A DNA stretch of 64,000 bases from positions 111,637,128-111,701,127 of the forward strand of contig OW799234.1 in assembly GCA_941918925.1 (NCBI GenBank). Reading direction: 5' to 3'. Source of the DNA: Phyto melanocephala. Lineage: Eukaryota > Arthropoda > Insecta > Diptera > Rhinophoridae. Under the pieces are notes generated by a model, which saw only the letters and a list, made by a program, of their open reading frames with translations, was not told the origin of the DNA and did not search any database. The stretch's first letter is position 1. Every line of letters starts with the position of its first letter. Positions 58,331-64,000 of the stretch are shown piece after piece. Made by a program: the position numbers and the translations under genes.

Positions 58331-60133
58331 TTACGGTCACGATAACTGATTGGCGTTTTATTAGACATTAAACAGAACTTCGTATTGTTATCTGGTATTA
58401 TTTAAATCACTTTCGATTAATGTCATAGAAACTCACCCCACCCATGTCTAAGAAAGTGTAATAATGAACTTAAGCCATAGTAATTGATGTACAATAAAAT
58501 TAAATGTTCAAAATTAAAAGGTGTGTAGCTATTTGTAAATTATCATAGATAGGATGCTTTGAAATGTGTGGTGAGGTGAGGAGGAGAGGTGAGGTGGCAC
58601 TGTAGTTGAACAAATAACCAATTCTAAAACAAATCCACTCATATTCTCAACTTTGATGGCTTATGGTGTTAAGAACAAGTTACAAATAATAATCATTATA
58701 GATGGCGCAGTGGTCGTATGAAAAAAATTATATATCTCGGGGTATATTTTTGCTTTAATTTAAATTTTGTATTAAATATTTTTTTAAGAATATCCGCTTT
58801 ACTTGGTGATAAGTATTGACATAAGCTTTAGGAGCATTTTCTTTAAAATAAGTCAAACAGTTTCGAATGAGTAGAATAATCTCTGCAAAGAATTATTATA
58901 TCAATAGATATACTGGTCCTTTGATCTAAACACAAGTATTTTAAAAAAAGAGAATAAAAATAGTAGGGAAATTCGTTTAATCTTCCTTTAACTTTTAACT
59001 TGCATTTAAATTTTGACATATAACTTGATTACAAAAGCATCCGATTTATTTTTTCCGTCGCAGAATTTAAATGTTGCTAAAAACAGAAGTTTTAACAATT
59101 ATGCTCATTTTTGTTATTTTTTTTTATCATTTGGCTTCAATAGAAAACAGAAAGTGTTCCATTATTTTGGAACAAGATTTTATTCAAATGGTTGCTGTTG
59201 TTGACTTTGCGACGGATTACACTGATATTTATAATTCTCAAGATTACGTTGAGGGTTTCTGTTTCTAGCTGGTTAAACTTTTCGACAGCATTAAATTTTA
59301 GAATGTGAATAAATTCGGGATTATTTGAAAATCATCGATCTTTAACAGCACATCACAAAAAAGTCAAACTCAACTCCAAGATGCCAAATTGATATCGCCA
59401 AGATGGCTGATGGCTGACTAACGAATTTAGTGTGCAAAAAATCGACTTCTCGATGAGATGTGTGACATTCTACCCAAACCAATGATTATTCAAGTTAATA
59501 CAATCCATTAGAGCTCATAAGTCTGAGAAGCTGTAACGACGGATACTAGTTTCCATTCAATAACTGAGTCAATTAGACCTTGTAATCGAATCTGTGAGCA
59601 AAATTCTTACCACGTTGGTGTGAAAAATACCAAGTTATTGAGCTAGATGATGAGTCAATGTTTTTCGATGGGTTGCACATTTTCTAATAAAAAATTCATC
59701 AGAGTAAAAATGCAAATATTATACCAATTAAAAAGATCACCCTTTATTCCACTTCTGTCTTTGCTTAGTTCTAAGACAATTTGAACACTTTTGAAGTTCT
59801 TCTATAATAATATTAATATCTACATTTCAGATTTAAAAAAACAAGATTTGATAACAGTGCAACCAAATAACAAAAAATCGGCGCAACAAATTCTATTTAT
59901 TACAATGCACTTCATTTATATTTAATAATTTAGAATGACTGTATATTGATTTAGTTCAGTTATTTGAGTTATTTCGGAAGGAACAATGACAATATTTCAA
60001 TGAAATCTAAGACATGAAGTCATCGGATTGACTTTTCCGTTGCTGTATACATATTTTCGTGGTTGTAAAAACTTTGTTCAGTCCTAGTCTGTGCCTTTAA
60101 ACACATTTTTAAAAATGTTTCTTTTTTTACAAT
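58331..60133. other. no gene recognised
   Basis: A purine-rich patch GAGGTGAGGAGGAGAGGTGAG lies at about 58571-58592 (no more is known). Two overlapping plus-strand frames at 59013-59268 show no family features. 59340-59740 has a phrase ATCACCCTTTATTCC at its end that could be a decayed mariner terminus, but no protein text supports it. Confidence 0.35.
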
Positions 60134-60285
60134 CTGCCTGTTCAACGATGTCGAAAGAAAACCCAAGCGAAATTTCATTCGTACAAATACGTTGAAAACA
60201 AAAACAAGTTTTTGTTGTTGTTTTCAATATATTTGCACGAATGAAATTTCGCTTGGGTTTTCTTTCGACATCGTTGAACATGCAG
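60134..60285. repeat. near-perfect 152-bp palindrome
   Basis: Arms of about 76 bp meet with no spacer around 60209/60210. The outer 45 bp of each arm (GTTCAACGATGTCGAAAGAA to TTTCATTCGT) pair with one mismatch. Mismatches gather near the centre (six or so). The copies are not flanked by an obvious target duplication, and no other copy is in the window. Confidence 0.92.
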
Positions 60286-61490
60286 AATGAGTTGCGATTC
60301 GCACTGAACTCTTCATTATTCTTTTGCTATCACTGTGCATAATCATCATTGATAATATTTTTGTTTTTTCCTTTGCATGTTACACTGTAATTATCTGTAA
60401 ACAAAATACATGATATGTGACGATAAATAATCAACTGCCAGCCATTTTTCGATCTTGTTTAATTTCTGTTGTTTCTTCTTGAACTCGCTGCAAAAAACAA
60501 AATAAAAACACAACGTGTGAATTTTCACAGTCAATGTGTTATAATAAAACGTGTCACAATCAATATGATCAAAAACATTTTTTTACGTTTCCATTGCATA
60601 AAGTGTCTTAAAATACAAACAACTTGTAAATCGACAGACTTATAGCATGATGATCAATATTTATCGTTATTGATCAAGCTCAGTTTATTTTTTATATTTC
60701 GTAATTTTTATGTTGTTTGATCTCGTCTTGTATCGTTAGTAAATTTAACAACATTTGGGTCATGGTACCTGTTGTTTCCTCATAAAATATTCTTATCTTA
60801 GAACTTTTTTTTAATAAATGTTTTGTTTCCACTTAATTACAATTTAATTATTTTTTGGTTTTATAACAAAAGGAAGTTCTTAAGGAGCATTGGTAGTATG
60901 TTTTCCGTAATTGATTTTTTTTTTGGTAATATGTACGTATGAGTATGAATGTATTTGGTATCTGGTTTTTTATCTCTGATGTATGGCTTTTTTGTTTATT
61001 GTGGAAATTGATTTTTGCCCTAAGATATGCTTCGATAATTGTTAAATTTAATCATTAAATTAATCTTTTATTAATTTTTGAGTTGCCAATCACATACACC
61101 ATCTTTTATAATTATAAAATTGAAGTTTAATAACCAATTATTATTGTGTGCTTATTTTAATTGCATTCTTTGCACATAAGTGAGGTAGGTGGAAAGTCAT
61201 TAATGTAAATATTTTTTAATTTGAGGTTTTATAGCAAATTATGAAATAAATTTTTAATATAACTTTTTTTCAATGCATTGACAATATTCAACTTTTACAA
61301 ATAGTTTAAGCTTATTGCCGCAAAAGTATCGGATAAAGTCACTATGTTAGCTTAAATCAATATAATGATTATGTACTTTAGCACTCCTTTGATGCCTATC
61401 TGTACTAAGAAGTAGGGTGCAGTGTAACCACTAGTCGACTAAGGTCGCCATTTAATCCTTGTTTGCGTTTTTGTGTGCGACATTTTATTT
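60286..61490. other. A+T-rich sequence, no gene seen
   Basis: Nothing was recognised. Confidence 0.45.
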
Positions 61491-61491
61491 T

Positions 61492-61990
61492 TTATAATTT
61501 TCATTTCTGACCCCATAAAGTATATAGTTTCTAAAAGCTTGTGAATAGGTCTGTCCGTTTGTCCATCTATCCGCGTGAATATTACAATCAACTTTTTGAA
61601 AACCTCCTGGCATCGCCTGGACCCTGCGTAATATTCGGGAGCAGATCAGTATTAAAATTTTTATATATTTTTAATTTTTTATATATTTACTTTTTTCTAA
61701 TTTTTTTTAAATTTTTTTTTTATTTTTTTTATAATTTTTTTAATATATTTTTTTTAAATTTTTTTGAAATTTTTTTTTTAATATATGTATATATGTATAT
61801 ATTTTTTTTTTATATACATACGTAAGCTCAATTTAGAATTTTACAGTGGGATGTTTTTATATACGTATGTATGCTCTTAAATGTATGTACGTATTTCATA
61901 TGAGATAAATGGTGATACAAACAAATGTTATTGCACACGTTGTGAAGGGTATATAAAATTCGGCACGGCTGAATATAGTACTCTACTATT
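61492..61990 (+). mobile_element. X-family repeat, copy X3, internally shortened
   Basis: It begins at TTTTCATTTCTGACCCCATAA, has the GTCTGTCCGTTTGTCC run, CAATCAACTTTTTGAAA, a T-tract block (61664-61812), ACATACGTAAGCTC, TTTTACAGTGGGATG, GGTGATACAAAC and TGTGAAGGGTATATA, and ends with GATTCGGCACGGC-like hairpin (AATTCGGCACGGCTGAATAT). The left end with TATACCCTTCACA is missing, and a segment between the ATTCGGGAGCAGATC word and the T-tract is deleted. Confidence 0.8.
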
Positions 61991-62934
61991 ACTGACTGAA
62001 ATGTTTGTTTTACTGCAGCATGCTCAAGTATGTTAAACACATATGAATGTTAAAATGACTTTTGCAATGAATGCTTTTCTGTTTTATGTTTTGTTTGAGT
62101 TGTAATATTATTTTGTTATATTTTTTATATATAAAAATCATCAAAAAAGTGTGTGCGACTTTTATTATCTAAAAATACTTTTTGTTGCAAATTTTTTTTC
62201 AAATAAAACAATCTTTTTTTGCTATAACGGTAAAATTGCTTCGCTGTTGTGTCTAAACTATTTTATGAACAATTTATGAAACAATTTTATTGGTAACAAT
62301 GTTCATGTTTACATTTTAGACACAAATTTCATCCAATGTTAATTTTTATTTGGACGATGATGGTGTTAATTATACACATATAACCCTAAAACTATACTTT
62401 AAATTATAAATTAAAAATATTTTAATCAAAATCCCGTTGTTAATATTTTGCAGATTAAACAAAATTTTTAACTTTCAAAAATCTTAAGTTTTTAATTAAT
62501 TGTTTAAAATTCATATTTTATAAGGAAATTAATTTATTTTGTATGTAATAAACGAATGGATAATTTAAAAAAAGTAAGTTTATGTATAAAGGCTTGAAAA
62601 GTTTTAAAGCGAAATCTTCCAAGGTTACAATGTATTCGTAGGAAGTTAAATATATTTGAATGAATTTTAAAATCGACACTTAATATAAGAATGGCTAAGA
62701 TCTAACAATATGACCTAGAAATCGAAATATTTGTACTGATTTCAGTAAAAGATTTTATTTTCTTAATTTTCAAGTTAGTTGGTTGGCTTTAATTTATTTA
62801 GCAATTTTATTATTTTAGTATTTGTAAGATATGATAAAATAGATTTTTTACAAACACGAAACTAGAGCTGAGAATATTTCAAATAAATGTAGATATACAG
62901 ATATGTAAATCAAAATTAAAAATAGATCGACAAA
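61991..62934. other. A+T-rich sequence, no gene seen
   Basis: Nothing was recognised. Confidence 0.45.
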
Positions 62935-63135
62935 AAAATATTGAATATTAAAATATGCTTGCCATTTACTTTTTCATGTACTTCTTTTCTACTTCTATCC
63001 CATAGGTGGTCCATCCGTAACATAATTTGTTCACTATTGCTGCCCATATCGCAGCAATGGCAACCGTAATATTGCCTTCCACAGCTGGAATTGTGGCTAG
63101 GTTTTTTACGTACATATCCCCACAAAAAATAGTCT
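62935..63135 (-). pseudogene. mariner transposase C-terminal relic
   Basis: The minus strand reads TIFCGDMYVKNLATIPAVEG, then NITVAIAAIWAAIVNKL and YGWTTYGIEVEKKYMKK, a decayed match to DYFLWGYVKxxVYADKPATI, xxLExNIxxVIxxIxxxMLEKV and xNWxxRMxxxxRSxGxH. It includes the site just after the third catalytic Asp. Two stops follow. The rest of the gene is not present. Confidence 0.6.
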
Positions 63136-63180
63136 TAGATTAAATTAATTTGCGTGTTAGGTACTGACCGAAAGCTTAAT

Positions 63181-64000
63181 TTTTATACCCGCCACCAAAA
63201 AAATGGTGGGAGCATATTCATTTTGTCATTCCGTCTGTAACACATTGAAAACTCCATTTTAGACCAAATAAAAAATTTGTTTTCTGAGTCGGGGTTTAAT
63301 TTTACGACGATCTAGCTATGTCCATCCGTCTGTTCGTCTGTTGAAAGCACGATAGAGCTAGAACCAAAAAAGTTAGAGGCTCATGCTTTGCCAGAATATT
63401 TCTCATAAACAAGGTTTGTTTGGTATTGAAAATGAGCTAAATCAGTATATAAGGAAGAGAGTTATAGCTCTTAATGCAAGAGTAGGTAAAAAAAGCATAT
63501 CGTTCCAACATTGAATATAATGCAATTGTGTCCAAGCGCATTAATGTGAAGCCACGAAATTTCCAATGTATATTTTTTGTGTAAAGAAAAATATCTTACC
63601 CTGAAAATGAATTTAAACGATCAAAATGTACGAAATTTTATACCGCACAGTGTATTTTTTGGTATATTCTAAATTGAAAACGTCATAAAACTGACAAAAT
63701 TAGATATATGATTCTGAAATTTTACACACATTCCTTTTCCAGAAAATGAAGGTGACACGCCCACTTAACGTCTACTTGCCATATAACGCACTATCTTAAA
63801 TTCATATGATTTCTCTATGGACAAAGTTTCGGAAGAAAAAAGGACTATGTTGAAATATCTGCGTTGTATTTATTAGCTGAAACTATAATGACACGCCTAC
63901 TTTAATGCCACTTTCATTGAAAGACGAAATTTACAAAGATGTTTTAATAGCATATCGAAGTTATACAAAGAAAGAGATTATTGCAGTTTAATTATTGTGG
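63181..64000 (-). mobile_element. Y-family repeat, copy Y2, runs off the window
   Basis: It starts (on the plus strand) TTTTTATACCCGCCACCAAA, the inverse of the Y1 right end, and follows Y1 reversed: GTAACACATTGAAA, GACGATCTAGCTATGTCC, TTGAAAGCACGATAGAG, AAACAAGGTTTGTTTGG, GTGTCCAAGCGCATTAA, TTATACCGCACAGTGTATTT, then one tandem unit with GACACGCCCACTTAACG. The CAGACGGA run is reduced to two or three units. At 63950-63975 it shows the uninterrupted site that is filled by a mariner in Y1. Confidence 0.85.

Noticed and set aside
59340..59740. Possible mariner end (ATCACCCTTTATTCC)
   Set aside because: No transposase text on either strand and no partner end were found.
61541..61825. 94-codon frame full of Phe and Ile
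   Set aside because: It is the translation of the T-tract block of X3, not a gene.

Overview
This window looks like about 64 kb of non-coding, transposon-filled DNA from a higher fly (Diptera, probably a schizophoran or calyptrate such as a blow fly or house fly relative). The grounds are the strong A+T richness, the many short decayed open frames, the set of mariner, Tc1, piggyBac, Jockey/I-type LINE and rolling-circle repeats, and repeats with GTCY microsatellites like the mini-me/DINE-1 repeats described in flies. I found no host protein-coding gene, rRNA or confident tRNA. The stretch could be intergenic or the inside of a very large intron.

Almost everything recognisable is a dead mobile element. 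DDE elements: at least thirteen mariner-like fragments (1.7, 2.5-3.4, 5.4, 9.5-10.6, 18.5-19.1, 20.6-21.0, 22.0, 28.9, 31.8-32.4, 39.2-39.6, 50.1-50.7, 51.6-51.9, 53.4-54.0 and 62.9-63.1 kb), one Tc1-like relic (8.9-9.4 kb) and one piggyBac relic with intact ends and TTAA flanks (12022-13704). Non-LTR retrotransposons: reverse transcriptase pieces at 26.2-26.8 and 36.1-38.5 kb, 3'-terminal pieces at 31.6, 52.1-52.7 and 57.65-58.3 kb, and a SINE-like unit at 57.4-57.6 kb. Rolling-circle elements: three copies of one Helitron family (called F1 here: 2625-3256, 42514-43737, 46309-46969), one of a second family (F2, 35195-35958) and the 3' end of a third (F3, ending 6601).

Two further families, called X (15.8, 21.0, 27.0, 44.0, 46.3-47.5, 61.5 kb) and Y (53.2-56.0 and 63.2-64.0 kb), share a TTCGGC-type hairpin end and subterminal inverted repeats, and resemble DINE-1/Helentron-associated repeats. 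A fourth terminal-inverted-repeat family (Z: 36.6-37.3, 45.4-46.1, 48.4-48.8 kb) is not assigned to a superfamily.

The layout is nested and can be dated internally. A Helitron sits inside a mariner transposase (2.6 kb). A second Helitron sits inside an X element whose empty site is seen in another X copy (46.3 kb). A mariner sits inside a Y element whose empty site is seen in the other Y copy (53.4 kb). A Z element splits a LINE (36.6 kb), a small MITE splits a mariner (10.2 kb), and an inverted-repeat element splits an X (15.8 kb). Structures most worth a second look are a near-perfect 152-bp palindrome (60134-60285), a hammerhead-ribozyme-like fold (32947-33008), a five-unit array with an exact 288-bp period (54184-55400), and a GTGGGCG(T/G)GGC motif repeated inside three otherwise different repeat families.
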